A model generated the notes under the pieces. The model searched no databases, was not told where the DNA came from, and saw only the letters and a program-made list of their open reading frames with translations. Made by a program: the position numbers and the translations under genes. Shown piece after piece: positions 28,384 to 37,158 of a stretch of 64,000 nucleotides of DNA (its first letter is position 1; each line of letters begins with the position of its first letter). Source of the DNA: Bombella pluederhausensis (lineage in GTDB: Bacteria > Pseudomonadota > Alphaproteobacteria > Acetobacterales > Acetobacteraceae); the NCBI RefSeq assembly GCF_026385525.1, contig NZ_JANIDY010000001.1:186001-250000 (forward strand), given 5' to 3'.

Positions 28384-29115
28384 GTGGATCAGGCTGTGAA
28401 TTCGAGTGCCCTGGGTGCTGCTGGGGCGGCGGGGCTGTCGCCTCTCCATCTGTTCCTGAACGCTTCGCTTGTCGTGCAGCTGGTCATGATCGGGCTGGTG
28501 CTGTGCAGTATTTTCGTCTGGGCCATCATTCTGGAGAAAGTGCTCCTCCTGCGCCGTGTGAACAGGGAAGCTACCGCTTTTGAGGATCGTTTCTGGTCCG
28601 GTGGTTCTCTTGATGATCTTTACGATAGTGAGGGCGCCCGTCCTGTTCATCCTATGGCGGCCGTTTTTGGTGCGGCAATGGGGGAATGGCGGCGTTCATC
28701 CCGTATTGCGGGAATCGATGTGATCCATGGCGGGACATCCGCCCGCATCGACCGTGCCATTGGTATTACGGTGGCCCGTGAGACGGATCGGCTGAGCCGT
28801 TACATCGTTCTGCTGGCGACTATCGGGCCTGTGGCTCCGTTTGTCGGGCTGTTCGGTACGGTCTGGGGGATCATGCATGCCTTCAGCTCTATTGCCTCCA
28901 TGCATAATACGAATCTTTCTGTTGTGGCTCCCGGTATTTCTGAGGCCCTTTTTGCAACGGCTATCGGTCTGATTACAGCTATCCCTGCCTATGTGGCCTA
29001 TAACCTCATCAGCCGCAGTGTGGATCATTTCGCCGAGCGGATGGAAGGTTTTGGTACCGAGTTCGCTGCCATTCTGTCCCGTCAGTCTGAAGAACGTGGC
29101 AGCGGGAGAGGCTGA
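28384..29115 (+). CDS. tolQ: Tol-Pal inner-membrane motor subunit TolQ
   Basis: This 243-residue MotA/ExbB/TolQ-family protein has three membrane segments: about 22-45, and 140-160 plus 175-195 around the motifs TIGPVAPFVGLFGTVWGI and GISEALFATAIGLITAIPA. With TolR it uses the proton-motive force to energise TolA. The start is GTG at 28384, with AGGAGA eight bases upstream; no in-frame ATG offers a full N-terminal segment. tolR starts 5 bases after the stop. Confidence 0.96.
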   Translation: MDQAVNSSALGAAGAAGLSPLHLFLNASLVVQLVMIGLVLCSIFVWAIILEKVLLLRRVNREATAFEDRFWSGGSLDDLYDSEGARPVHPMAAVFGAAMGEWRRSSRIAGIDVIHGGTSARIDRAIGITVARETDRLSRYIVLLATIGPVAPFVGLFGTVWGIMHAFSSIASMHNTNLSVVAPGISEALFATAIGLITAIPAYVAYNLISRSVDHFAERMEGFGTEFAAILSRQSEERGSGRG

Positions 29116-29120
29116 GCATC

Positions 29121-29555
29121 ATGGAGGTTTCATCACGCAGAGGGCGGGGCAGAGGCAGACGCACCAGCCCGGAAGCGAACATCAACGTGACCCCGCTGGT
29201 GGATGTGATGCTGGTGCTGCTCATCATCTTCATGGTGACAGCCCCCATGCTGACCAGCGGCGTGAATGTTGACCTGCCACAGACAAGCGCCAAGCCGGTC
29301 AATTCAGATGACAAGCCCATCACGGTCTCCATCAAGAGCGATGGCAGCCTGTATCTGGGGGATGATCCTGTCAGTGCGGATGAACTCGTGACGCATCTGC
29401 GGCAGCTGGCAAGTGATGATTCCGGTCGCCGTATTTTCGTGCGGGCGGATGCCCATATTGATTATGGCAAGGTGATGAGCACGATGGGGCAGATCACGGC
29501 TGGCGGCTTTACGCATGTTGCCCTGCTGGCGCAGCAGCCACAGGGCGGTCAGTAA
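29121..29555 (+). CDS. tolR: Tol-Pal inner-membrane protein TolR
   Basis: This 144-residue ExbD/TolR protein has a basic N-terminus, one membrane helix carrying the proton-sensitive Asp28 (INVTPLVDVMLVLLIIF) and a small periplasmic domain ending FTHVALLAQQ. It forms the ion-conducting complex with TolQ. It is tightly spaced between tolQ (5 bases) and tolA (10 bases). Confidence 0.96.
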   Translation: MEVSSRRGRGRGRRTSPEANINVTPLVDVMLVLLIIFMVTAPMLTSGVNVDLPQTSAKPVNSDDKPITVSIKSDGSLYLGDDPVSADELVTHLRQLASDDSGRRIFVRADAHIDYGKVMSTMGQITAGGFTHVALLAQQPQGGQ

Positions 29556-29565
29556 GGAGACCTGT

Positions 29566-30588
29566 GTGAGTTTCTCCGCATCATCGCCTTTTGATGAGAT
29601 TCCGCCGCCTTACCGGCGGCGGGAGCAGAGCCAGTCCGGGCTGGTTACGGGGGGTATTGCACTCTCCCTGCTGCTGCATGGCGGTGTGCTGGGATTTCTT
29701 CTCTGGCACCCGCAGCCCCCTTTGCCAGAACCAAAACCGGAGGAAACGGTTGCCGTGGTGTATGAAGCCACAGGTGGGGCGCATCCAGCGGCAAAGTCGG
29801 CTCATAAGGCAGATGTTCCTGCGCCCCATGCTCCGGTAGAGGCCAAAGCACCACCTGCTCCCAAACCACCAAAGCCTCAGCCCGTTGAGCCGCCTCCACC
29901 GGCTCCGCCGCCGCCTCGCCCTGTGCAGGCTGCTCCGCAGCCTTCGCATGTCGCTGTGAAGACGCCTGTGCAGCAGCGTGCTCCTGTGCAGGAAAAGGGT
30001 GAGGTGAGTGAGCAGGCCAAGCCGAAACCGGAGCCTGTGCATAAACAGGCGCAGGTGAAAGCGCCAGATCGCAAGGTGGAGAAGCCGCCCGTCAAGCCGC
30101 AGGTTTCTCACACCGAGCAGCAGCATGATGCTAAGAAGACTCAGGAAGACAGTCACTCCCTTCTGGCGACATTGGATGAATATCGCAGTCAGGAGAAACA
30201 GGAGCATCCACCCAAGGCCACGCCTAATCAGGCGCAGGGTGGGGCCCCTCGTGGTGGTGGTCGCCCGGACGGTGATACGGGGGCCCTGACAAGTGGCGAG
30301 CAGAACGCCATCGGGTCTTCCGTTCAGCGTTGTTATCAGGAAGATACTCTGGCACGAAATTATCAGAGTTTCTCCGCCCGCATGATGGTGACGGTGGATG
30401 CGTCCGGTGAGGCTCGTATGGTCACATTTTTGCCTGAAACTCGTGCCCGTATGGCGGCGGACCCGGCTTATCGGGTACAGGCCGAGCGGGCGAGGGATGC
30501 CGTGTTGAGTCCGACCTGTTCCCGTTTGCCTGTGCCGAAGCGCATGTTGGGGCAGGTGCGGCAGTTCCGTTTTCTGTTCAAGCCCTGA
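29566..30588 (+). CDS. tolA: TolA, energy-transducing protein of the Tol system
   Basis: From GTG at 29566 (RBS AAGGAGA five bases away) the protein has 340 residues. It has one N-terminal membrane segment (GIALSLLLHGGVLGFLLW) containing the S-x3-H motif that contacts TolQ. A long Pro/Ala/Lys/Gln-rich rod (about 55-230) would span the periplasm. The C-terminal domain (about 240-340) has two cysteines (RCYQ and TCSRLP) that could pair. Position between tolR and tolB supports TolA over TonB. An upstream in-frame ATG (29515) lies within tolR and is rejected. Confidence 0.9.
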   Translation: MSFSASSPFDEIPPPYRRREQSQSGLVTGGIALSLLLHGGVLGFLLWHPQPPLPEPKPEETVAVVYEATGGAHPAAKSAHKADVPAPHAPVEAKAPPAPKPPKPQPVEPPPPAPPPPRPVQAAPQPSHVAVKTPVQQRAPVQEKGEVSEQAKPKPEPVHKQAQVKAPDRKVEKPPVKPQVSHTEQQHDAKKTQEDSHSLLATLDEYRSQEKQEHPPKATPNQAQGGAPRGGGRPDGDTGALTSGEQNAIGSSVQRCYQEDTLARNYQSFSARMMVTVDASGEARMVTFLPETRARMAADPAYRVQAERARDAVLSPTCSRLPVPKRMLGQVRQFRFLFKP

Positions 30589-30613
30589 GGCTGGATTTAT
30601 CTGAGGTTATTGC

Positions 30614-31978
30614 ATGTCGTTTTTTTCTGATACCGAAGCCGGGTTCCTCCAGAAGCATCTGTCACGCCGTTCCCTGCTTGGTGGGGCTGCGGCGGGTGGC
30701 GTGCTTGTCACGCCATTGGGTCTTCTTGGGAGCAGCAGGGCGTGGGCGGAGAGTGCTCCAGCGGAGATTACAGTGGCTGGTGCCCATCAGGCCCCGATTC
30801 CTATCGTGATTCCAGATTTCGGGCCGGGTCTGGGGAATCAGATTTCTGGTGTGATTTCTGCCGACCTTTCCAGTACAGGGCTGTTTCAGGTAATGAGCGG
30901 GACGGTTCCAGCCTCCGCTCAACCGGATTTCTCAGCTCTGAAAAGCCGTGGGGCTCGTGTGGCCGTGGCAGGCAGTGCAGCCGGTTCCGACAAGGTGCGG
31001 GTGGAAATGCGCCTGTGGGATGTCGTGGCTGGCCAGCAGATGGAAGGTCGGGCTTATACGGCCTCTCAGAGCAACTGGCGCCGTATTGCTCATATTATTG
31101 CCGATTCCATCTATAAGCGCCTGCTGGGTGAAGAAGGGTATTTTGATACCCGTATTGCCTATATTTCCCGGACAGGCCCACGGCGGCATCAGTCCACCCG
31201 TTTGGCCATCATGGATCAGGATGGGGCGAATGCGCACATGCTGACCAATGGCAACTGGCTGACGCTGGAGCCCCGCTTCAGCCCGATCAGTGAGAAGCTG
31301 GCTTTCCTGTCCTACGCCAACAACCGCCCCCGTGTGTATGTGTATGATCTCAATTCGGGGCAGCAGACTATTCTGGGGACGTTCGAGGGTATTTCTTTTG
31401 CGCCTCGTTTCTCTCCGGATGGGCGGAGCATTATTCTCTCTGCCACAACCAAGGATGGCGGGGCAGACCTGTATCTGATTGATCTGGCAACACAGCAGCG
31501 CCGCCGTCTGACATCAGCTCCGGGCGTGATTGATACCAGCCCGTGCTTCAGCCCGGATGGCCAGAGCATTGTTTTCAACTCCGATCGTGGCGGTTCTCCG
31601 CAGCTTTATGTGATGAGCGCCAATGGCGGTAATGCGCACCGTATTTCTTACGGCAGCGGTCATTATGGTTCGCCAGTATGGTCACCACGGGGCGATCAGA
31701 TTGCCTTCGTCCGCATTGGTTCTGGTGGGTTCACTCTTGGCGTGATGGGGCCGGATGGTGTTGGTGAGCGTTCTCTGACACAGGGCTTCACGGTGGAGAG
31801 CCCAAGCTTTGCACCGAATGGTCGTGCTCTGGCCTTCTGCCGTCAGAACGCTGCCGGAGCTGGTGGGGCTGGTTTCTCCTCCAATGTGGCTGTGATTGAT
31901 GTGGCGGGCTTTAATGAGCACATCATCCCGACTTCGACCGGAGCCTCTGACCCTGCATGGTCGCCACTGCGGCGCTAA
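30614..31978 (+). CDS. tolB: TolB, periplasmic beta-propeller of Tol-Pal, with a twin-arginine-like signal
   Basis: This 454-residue protein has an N-terminal TolB domain (about 50-175) and a six-bladed WD40-like propeller (about 185-454) with repeated FSPDG, FAPNG and SPRGDQIAF motifs. It links Pal and the outer membrane to TolA. The signal region has SRRSLLGG followed by a mildly hydrophobic Gly/Ala-rich segment and SRAWA cleavage site, which resembles a Tat rather than a Sec signal. The ATG follows tolA by 25 bases. Confidence 0.95.
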   Translation: MSFFSDTEAGFLQKHLSRRSLLGGAAAGGVLVTPLGLLGSSRAWAESAPAEITVAGAHQAPIPIVIPDFGPGLGNQISGVISADLSSTGLFQVMSGTVPASAQPDFSALKSRGARVAVAGSAAGSDKVRVEMRLWDVVAGQQMEGRAYTASQSNWRRIAHIIADSIYKRLLGEEGYFDTRIAYISRTGPRRHQSTRLAIMDQDGANAHMLTNGNWLTLEPRFSPISEKLAFLSYANNRPRVYVYDLNSGQQTILGTFEGISFAPRFSPDGRSIILSATTKDGGADLYLIDLATQQRRRLTSAPGVIDTSPCFSPDGQSIVFNSDRGGSPQLYVMSANGGNAHRISYGSGHYGSPVWSPRGDQIAFVRIGSGGFTLGVMGPDGVGERSLTQGFTVESPSFAPNGRALAFCRQNAAGAGGAGFSSNVAVIDVAGFNEHIIPTSTGASDPAWSPLRR

Positions 31979-31995
31979 GCACAGGAAACCATTTT

Positions 31996-32029
31996 GAAAC
32001 CATGGAAGTGTATGTGCTTCCATGGTTTT
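31996..32029 (+). terminator. Terminator-like hairpin between tolB and pal
   Basis: AAACCATGGAAG and CTTCCATGGTTT form a 12-bp stem with an 8-nt loop, followed by a short TTTTA. It may cause partial termination, separating tolQRAB from pal expression. Confidence 0.6.
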
Positions 32030-32129
32030 AGTGGTCTGTATGGCCACTATCTGTCTTTCCTCGTCTGCGTCTTGCAGGTGGGTGAAAATATCCCCATTTA
32101 TGGGGTGCATCTTTTTGCAGGAGATTGTC

Positions 32130-32609
32130 ATGAAGTTGAAGATGTTCGCTGTGCTGGGCATGTGCGCCCTGGCCGCCTGTAGTGGTAACCACAAGAACCA
32201 CGATAATAATGGCGATGGCCAGAACATGCAGCAGGTCAATCAGGGCCCTGTTCCGGGGAGTGAGGCTGACCTGGTCGCTACAGCCGGGGACCGTGTTTAC
32301 TTTGAGCTGAACAAGAACCAGCTCAACAGTGAAGGCCGTGCTACGCTGGACAAGCAGGCCGAGTGGCTGGCTCGTTACCCGCAGGTCAATATTCTCGTGG
32401 CTGGTAACTGTGACGACCGTGGCACGGAAGAATACAACATTGCTCTGGGCCAGCGCCGCGCCAACGCTGCCCGTGAATATCTGGAAGCTAAAGGCGTTGC
32501 TCCGTCCCGTATCATGACGATCTCCTACGGTAAGGACCGGCCGACAGCTGATGGTGACACACCGGAGGCATGGGCACAGAACCGTAACGCTATTACGTCT
32601 GTCCGCTGA
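32130..32609 (+). CDS. pal: Peptidoglycan-associated lipoprotein Pal
   Basis: From the ATG at 32130 (RBS CAGGAG) the protein has 159 residues. The signal peptide ends in a lipobox LAAC with Cys17 as lipidated residue. A polar Asn/His/Gly linker is followed by an OmpA-like peptidoglycan-binding domain (about 48-159), with VYFELNKNQL, LVAGNCDDRGTEEYNIALG and RRANAAREYL. Pal anchors the outer membrane to peptidoglycan and is moved by TolB. A longer in-frame start upstream (32022) would run through the tolB-pal hairpin and is rejected. Confidence 0.96.
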   Translation: MKLKMFAVLGMCALAACSGNHKNHDNNGDGQNMQQVNQGPVPGSEADLVATAGDRVYFELNKNQLNSEGRATLDKQAEWLARYPQVNILVAGNCDDRGTEEYNIALGQRRANAAREYLEAKGVAPSRIMTISYGKDRPTADGDTPEAWAQNRNAITSVR

Positions 32610-32666
32610 GGCAGACCCGGTTCCGGGAAGCCTGTAGAAGGGGTGGATGAGCCCCTTCGGGAGAAG

Positions 32667-32701
32667 TCGGGCCGGTTGATAAAACCGGCCTGATTTTTTT
32701 T
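32667..32701 (+). terminator. Intrinsic terminator after pal
   Basis: GGCCGGTT and AACCGGCC with loop GATAA, followed by TGATTTTTTTT. A second small hairpin, GAAGGGG/CCCCTTC, lies just upstream (about 32636-32660). Confidence 0.9.
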
Positions 32702-32730
32702 ATGTGCGAGTATAGCCTGTCCATTGGGAG

Positions 32731-33678
32731 ATGAAGATCATGCGTCATTATGCTTGGCCTGTTCCGGGGCCTGTTTCAGCGATTCTGAAAGGGGCTCTGG
32801 GGGTTGTCCTGCTTTCCTGCACGGCCATCGTGGCTTCAGGCCCCGCATGGGCGGATGATGGCCTGTCCCGTGAAGCCATTATGAAGCAGCATCAGGCACT
32901 GGCCCGGCAGCATGATGGCGGTGACGAGGTGTTCAGTGATTCTGATGGGCAGGGCGATAGCGTATCCAGCTCCTCATCATTGGCACCGCCTGTTGCTTCA
33001 TCTTCATCAGATGGAAGCCGGTCCGTGTCTTCTTCTGGCCGGAGTGGGGGCGATCTGGTGGCCAATCTTCTGGAGCGTGTTAATGCTCTGGAAGGGCAGG
33101 TGCGGGAAATGCACGGCCAGATGGAGCAGATGAGCAATCAGCTACGTCAGGATGAGGCCAATACCAGCAAGCAGCTCGGAGACATGCAGTTTGCCCTTGA
33201 GAATGGCCATCATACGGCAGCTCGTGCCGTCGAGGCAGCGCCAGCACCAGCTGCTGCGGCAACATCTTCTGCCGAACCAGCAGCGGCACCCCATACGGCC
33301 GCCGATGCTTTGCAGGCTGGTCGTGCTGCGTTGAAGTCTCATCAGTATGAAACGGCGGAGTCAGAAGCCCGTCAGGCTCTGAAACAGAGTAAGACAGGCT
33401 GGAGCCGGACAGAAGCCCAGTATCTTTTGGCGCAGTCTCTGGCGGGCCAGAAAGCCTATAAGAATGCGGCTCTGGCCTATTATGATGTGTATAGCCATTC
33501 TCCGGATTCCCCCCGTGCGCCAGAGGCTCTGGTCGGCGTGTCGGCATCCATGCTGGCACTGGGCAACAAGACGGCGGCCTGTGAGGCTTTGCAGCGGCTG
33601 CATAAGGAGTTCCCCAATGCATCTGCACGTGTGAAATCGTCTGAGCAGATTTTCCGTGAGCGAGCCAGCTGTCATTAA
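32731..33678 (+). CDS. cpoB: Tol-Pal system protein CpoB (YbgF)
   Basis: This 315-residue periplasmic protein has a long signal peptide (about 1-41, cleavage near GPAWA), a Ser-rich low-complexity stretch (about 65-108), a coiled coil (about 110-150, LLERVNALEGQVREMHGQM) that would trimerise, and TPR-like repeats at the C-terminus (about 185-315). CpoB coordinates peptidoglycan synthesis and outer-membrane constriction with Tol in enterics. It is separated from pal by a strong terminator, so it probably has its own promoter. The 3' end overlaps the proposed tilS start by 23 bases. Confidence 0.92.
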   Translation: MKIMRHYAWPVPGPVSAILKGALGVVLLSCTAIVASGPAWADDGLSREAIMKQHQALARQHDGGDEVFSDSDGQGDSVSSSSSLAPPVASSSSDGSRSVSSSGRSGGDLVANLLERVNALEGQVREMHGQMEQMSNQLRQDEANTSKQLGDMQFALENGHHTAARAVEAAPAPAAAATSSAEPAAAPHTAADALQAGRAALKSHQYETAESEARQALKQSKTGWSRTEAQYLLAQSLAGQKAYKNAALAYYDVYSHSPDSPRAPEALVGVSASMLALGNKTAACEALQRLHKEFPNASARVKSSEQIFRERASCH

Positions 33679-34933
33679 GGAGCAGAGTTTAGAAGCCGCA
33701 CCCGTCACGGATGGCGAGTTTGCGGCCTTCATGGCACGGCTGGAGCCTGTGGGGCCAGATGATGCGACTCATCCGGTCTGCGTGGCGGTATCGGGTGGTG
33801 GTGATTCCATGGCGCTGGCCGTGCTGGCGAGGCGCTGGCGGCGGAACATTCTGGCGCTTGTGGTGGATCACGCACTGCGCTCTGAATCAGCCGAAGAAGC
33901 AGCACTGACCTGTCGCCGACTGGCCGCTCTGGATATTCCAGCCCGTCAGTTGACGTTGGGTACGATGAAGCCCGGTGGCCTTCAGGAACGGGCACGGGAT
34001 GCACGGTTTGAGGCACTGGAGGCGGCCTGTGTAGCGGCGGGATCATCCAGTCTTCTGGTAGCCCATCATGAGGCTGATCAGGAAGAAACGCTCTGGATGC
34101 GGCAGGAGCGGGGCAGTGGGCCTCGTGGGTTATGTGGCATGGCAGGGCGGGCCATAAGAGGGCGTATTGTGCTCCTGCGTCCCTTGTTGACTGTGCGCCC
34201 GGAGCGTCTGCGGGCCACGCTGCGTCAGGCCGGTGTGGCGTGGTGTGAGGATCCTTCCAACCAGAATCGCCGTTTTCGCCGTGTCGCTGTTCGGCAGGAC
34301 CTGACGGCTGATGAGCGGCAGCAGATGCATGTTCTCAGAAAGGCTGCCTGTACGGCCCAACAGTCTGATGAGCAGCATTTGGCGGCCCTGCTGGCACGCT
34401 GGAGTGAATGGCAACCGGAAGGCTGGGTGAAGCTGTCTTCCGGAATCAGGCAGGAAGCCTTGCGAGATGAGTTACTGGGGCGTCTGATTCGTCTTGTAGG
34501 GGGGCAGGATTATATGCCGAACCGGCAGGCCGTTGCGGCCTTGTGGCAGGCTGAGCATGGTGCTCTTGGGCGGGCCTGTCTGGCGCCGCTGCGGGGGCGG
34601 GAAACAGGCTGGATGCTCTATCGTGAGGCCCGGAATCTGGATGACAGAGCACCGGCGCAGAAAGGGCAGCGCTGGGATGGTCGCTGGCGGTATCTGGGGC
34701 CTGAGCGTCCCGAATGTGTGATTGCGGCTCTGGGGCAGAAGAAGGCCCGTCTTTTACGGGCGGGGCGTGATGTGTCTGCGTGTGTTCTGCCTGCTCTGCC
34801 TGCCCTTTGGAGAGGGGATGATGTCGTGGCCGTGCCAGAGGATAGCCGGGGGCTTTGTGATGATCTCCCCCGTGTGCCGTTTGTCTGGGATAGCGGCGCG
34901 CCCTTGACAGGCGAACGGAGCTGGAAAGGATGA
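33656..34933 (+). CDS. tilS: tRNA(Ile)-lysidine synthetase TilS
   Basis: This PP-loop ATPase converts C34 of tRNA-Ile(CAU) to lysidine so that it reads AUA. The PP-loop is VAVSGGGDSMAL (about 43-54), and later blocks include DHALRSES, GLQERARDARF and VAHHEADQEETL. The start is uncertain: GTG at 33656 gives 425 residues but overlaps cpoB by 23 bases and has no clear RBS, while ATG at 33731 would leave 400 residues and still include the PP-loop. The C-terminal part (about 230-425) is divergent and lacks an obvious TilS C-terminal domain. Confidence 0.92.
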   Translation: MSEPAVIKEQSLEAAPVTDGEFAAFMARLEPVGPDDATHPVCVAVSGGGDSMALAVLARRWRRNILALVVDHALRSESAEEAALTCRRLAALDIPARQLTLGTMKPGGLQERARDARFEALEAACVAAGSSSLLVAHHEADQEETLWMRQERGSGPRGLCGMAGRAIRGRIVLLRPLLTVRPERLRATLRQAGVAWCEDPSNQNRRFRRVAVRQDLTADERQQMHVLRKAACTAQQSDEQHLAALLARWSEWQPEGWVKLSSGIRQEALRDELLGRLIRLVGGQDYMPNRQAVAALWQAEHGALGRACLAPLRGRETGWMLYREARNLDDRAPAQKGQRWDGRWRYLGPERPECVIAALGQKKARLLRAGRDVSACVLPALPALWRGDDVVAVPEDSRGLCDDLPRVPFVWDSGAPLTGERSWKG

Positions 34934-35079
34934 AATCGGCTTAATAAATGGGACAAAATGAGGGTTTTTCTCTCATTCCCGCCTGCCGGGGGTAGGAACG
35001 CCGCCAGAAATACTTATCTTGAAGATACGATATGGCACAGGCTGTGCTTGTGCGCTCCGTTTTGTGAGGTTTTTTTGAG

Positions 35080-36969
35080 ATGAACAACATTGGCCGTAAT
35101 GTTGCGATCTGGGTGATTATCGTCCTGGCGGCCATTGGGGTGCTGGCAGCATTCCAGCCGGGGGGCAGCCATCAGGCTGTTCAAAAGATCGCCTATTCCG
35201 ACTTTGTGCATGATGTCGAACGCCATGAGGTCCGTTCTGTTGCCATTCGGGAACAGAATATCTCTGGTGTGTTGACCAATGGCACATCGTTCGAGACTTA
35301 TGCCCCGTCTGATCCGACAATGGTGTCCCGTCTGACAGAGGCTGGCGTGGAGGTCACAGCCCATCCGCCGCAGAATGATGACAACCCCATTCTTCGTTAC
35401 ATCGCTGCTTACCTGCCGATCATTTTGATGGTCGGTCTGGGCTTCATGCTGTTCCGTCAGATGCAGAATGGCGGTGCGGGTCGAGGTGCCATGAGCTTCG
35501 GCAAGTCCCGTGCCAAGATGATGGTGGAGAAGAAAGGCCGTGTCACTTTTGCGGACGTGGCCGGTGTGGAGGAATCCAAGGAAGAACTCGTGGAGATTGT
35601 GGACTTCCTCAAGGACCCGCAGAAATATACCCGCTTGGGCGGTAAGATTCCCAAGGGTGTGCTGCTGGTCGGCCCTCCCGGTACAGGTAAGACCCTGCTG
35701 GCCCGTGCTGTAGCGGGTGAAGCTAATGTGCCGTTCTTCAGCGTGTCCGGTTCCGACTTCGTGGAAATGTTCGTGGGTGTCGGTGCATCCCGTGTCCGTG
35801 ACATGTTTGAGCAGGGCAAGAAGAATGCCCCCTGCATCATCTTCATTGATGAGATTGACGCCGTAGGCCGTCAGCGTGGCGCTGGCATGGGCGGCGGCAA
35901 TGATGAGCGCGAGCAGACACTGAACCAGATGCTCGTGGAGATGGATGGTTTTGACAGTAATGAGGGTGTCATCCTCATTGCCGCAACCAACCGTCCTGAT
36001 GTGTTGGACCGTGCTTTGCTGCGTCCCGGCCGTTTTGACCGTCAGGTTGTCGTGCCCAATCCTGACGTGAAGGGGCGGGAGAAGATTCTTCAGGTTCACA
36101 TGAAGAAGCTGCCCCTGTCTTCTGACGTCAATCCGAAGGTGATCGCTCGTGGAACGGTCGGTTTCTCCGGGGCGGAGCTGGCCAATCTGGTTAATGAGGC
36201 TGCCCTGTTTGCTGCCCGTCTGGGCCTGAAGACGGTCAGCATGGCGCAGTTTGATGAGGCTCGTGACAAGGTGATGATGGGGGCAGAACGCCGGTCGGCC
36301 GTCATTGATGATGCCGAGAAGAAGATGACGGCCTATCACGAGGCCGCTCACGCTCTGGCGACCTATTTCAGCCCTAGTTCCGATCCTATCCATAAGGCAA
36401 CGATTGTTCCACGTGGTCAGGCTCTGGGGATGGTGCAGCCTTTGCCAGAGAAGGATAATCTTGCTTACAGGCGTCAGTGGTGCTTCTCCAAGATCGTGAC
36501 CTATATGGGCGGTCGCATTGGGGAAGAAGTCATCTTCGGTCATGATGAGGTCAGTGCCGGGGCATCTGGCGACATTCAGGGGGCAACCAGCATTGCCCGC
36601 CATATGGTCACGAAATGGGGCATGAGCGACAAGCTCGGCATGATGGATTATGCGGATGCGGAGAACATCTCTGGCATGACGGCCCGTGAGGTCGATCAGG
36701 AAGTCCGCAAGATTCTGGATGAGGCTTACGCCACCTGCCGTCACATCATCCTGACCCATATGGATGCCCTGCATCGTGTGGCTCAGGCCCTGCTGGAATA
36801 TGAGACGCTGACGGGCGAGGAAATCGGACGTCTCATCCGTGACGAGCCTCTTGGCCGGACGGATGATGACGATCAGTCCTTCAGTGGCCGCAGGCCGTCC
36901 GTGCCATCTTCTGGTGGGGCTGTGGCTCCTGCGGGAAGTGGCATGACACCAACAGCTGGAACAGTCTGA
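35080..36969 (+). CDS. ftsH: ATP-dependent zinc metalloprotease FtsH
   Basis: This 629-residue membrane-bound AAA+ protease degrades misfolded membrane proteins and regulators such as heat-shock sigma factor and LpxC in relatives. Two membrane helices (about 6-25 and 104-122) flank the periplasmic part. Walker A GPPGTGKT is near residue 200, Walker [12 protein letters not shown] near 255, and the zinc site HEAAH near 422. The C-terminus is Gly/Ser/Pro-rich. It follows tilS by 146 bases and ends at a strong terminator. Confidence 0.98.
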   Translation: MNNIGRNVAIWVIIVLAAIGVLAAFQPGGSHQAVQKIAYSDFVHDVERHEVRSVAIREQNISGVLTNGTSFETYAPSDPTMVSRLTEAGVEVTAHPPQNDDNPILRYIAAYLPIILMVGLGFMLFRQMQNGGAGRGAMSFGKSRAKMMVEKKGRVTFADVAGVEESKEELVEIVDFLKDPQKYTRLGGKIPKGVLLVGPPGTGKTLLARAVAGEANVPFFSVSGSDFVEMFVGVGASRVRDMFEQGKKNAPCIIFIDEIDAVGRQRGAGMGGGNDEREQTLNQMLVEMDGFDSNEGVILIAATNRPDVLDRALLRPGRFDRQVVVPNPDVKGREKILQVHMKKLPLSSDVNPKVIARGTVGFSGAELANLVNEAALFAARLGLKTVSMAQFDEARDKVMMGAERRSAVIDDAEKKMTAYHEAAHALATYFSPSSDPIHKATIVPRGQALGMVQPLPEKDNLAYRRQWCFSKIVTYMGGRIGEEVIFGHDEVSAGASGDIQGATSIARHMVTKWGMSDKLGMMDYADAENISGMTAREVDQEVRKILDEAYATCRHIILTHMDALHRVAQALLEYETLTGEEIGRLIRDEPLGRTDDDDQSFSGRRPSVPSSGGAVAPAGSGMTPTAGTV

Positions 36970-36995
36970 AGTTACAGATTGATGGTCTTGTGAGA

Positions 36996-37034
36996 GAACG
37001 GGCGCATGGTAACAGGCCATGCGCCCGTTCTTGT
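36996..37034 (+). terminator. Intrinsic terminator after ftsH
   Basis: AGAACGGGCGCATGG pairs with CCATGCGCCCGTTCT over 15 bp with an 7-nt loop, followed by TTGTT. The stem is very stable, though the T tract is short. Confidence 0.8.
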
Positions 37035-37158
37035 TATGAACTGCTTGCGTATCCGGGGGATGGCTGGCATTTCAGGGAGCATCCATAGTGTAACGGACAG
37101 GGCTGTTCTGTCGGATATTAATAAAACAGACAGATTTAAGGTAAGATGGAGGGACTAT

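Noticed and set aside
29581-30207. Arg/Leu-rich minus-strand open frame opposite tolA
   Set aside because: A product of the repetitive Pro/Ala/Lys codons of the TolA rod read backwards.
34934-35079. Heat-shock (RpoH-type) promoter ahead of ftsH
   Set aside because: CTTGAA occurs at a suitable place but no matching -10 box lies 16-18 bases downstream.
35014-37020. Long minus-strand open frame (668 residues) opposite ftsH
   Set aside because: It lies fully antisense to a well-supported gene, is rich in His, Gln, Thr and Leu with no domain I recognise, and has no RBS or operon context. Such frames arise from codon bias opposite GC-rich genes.
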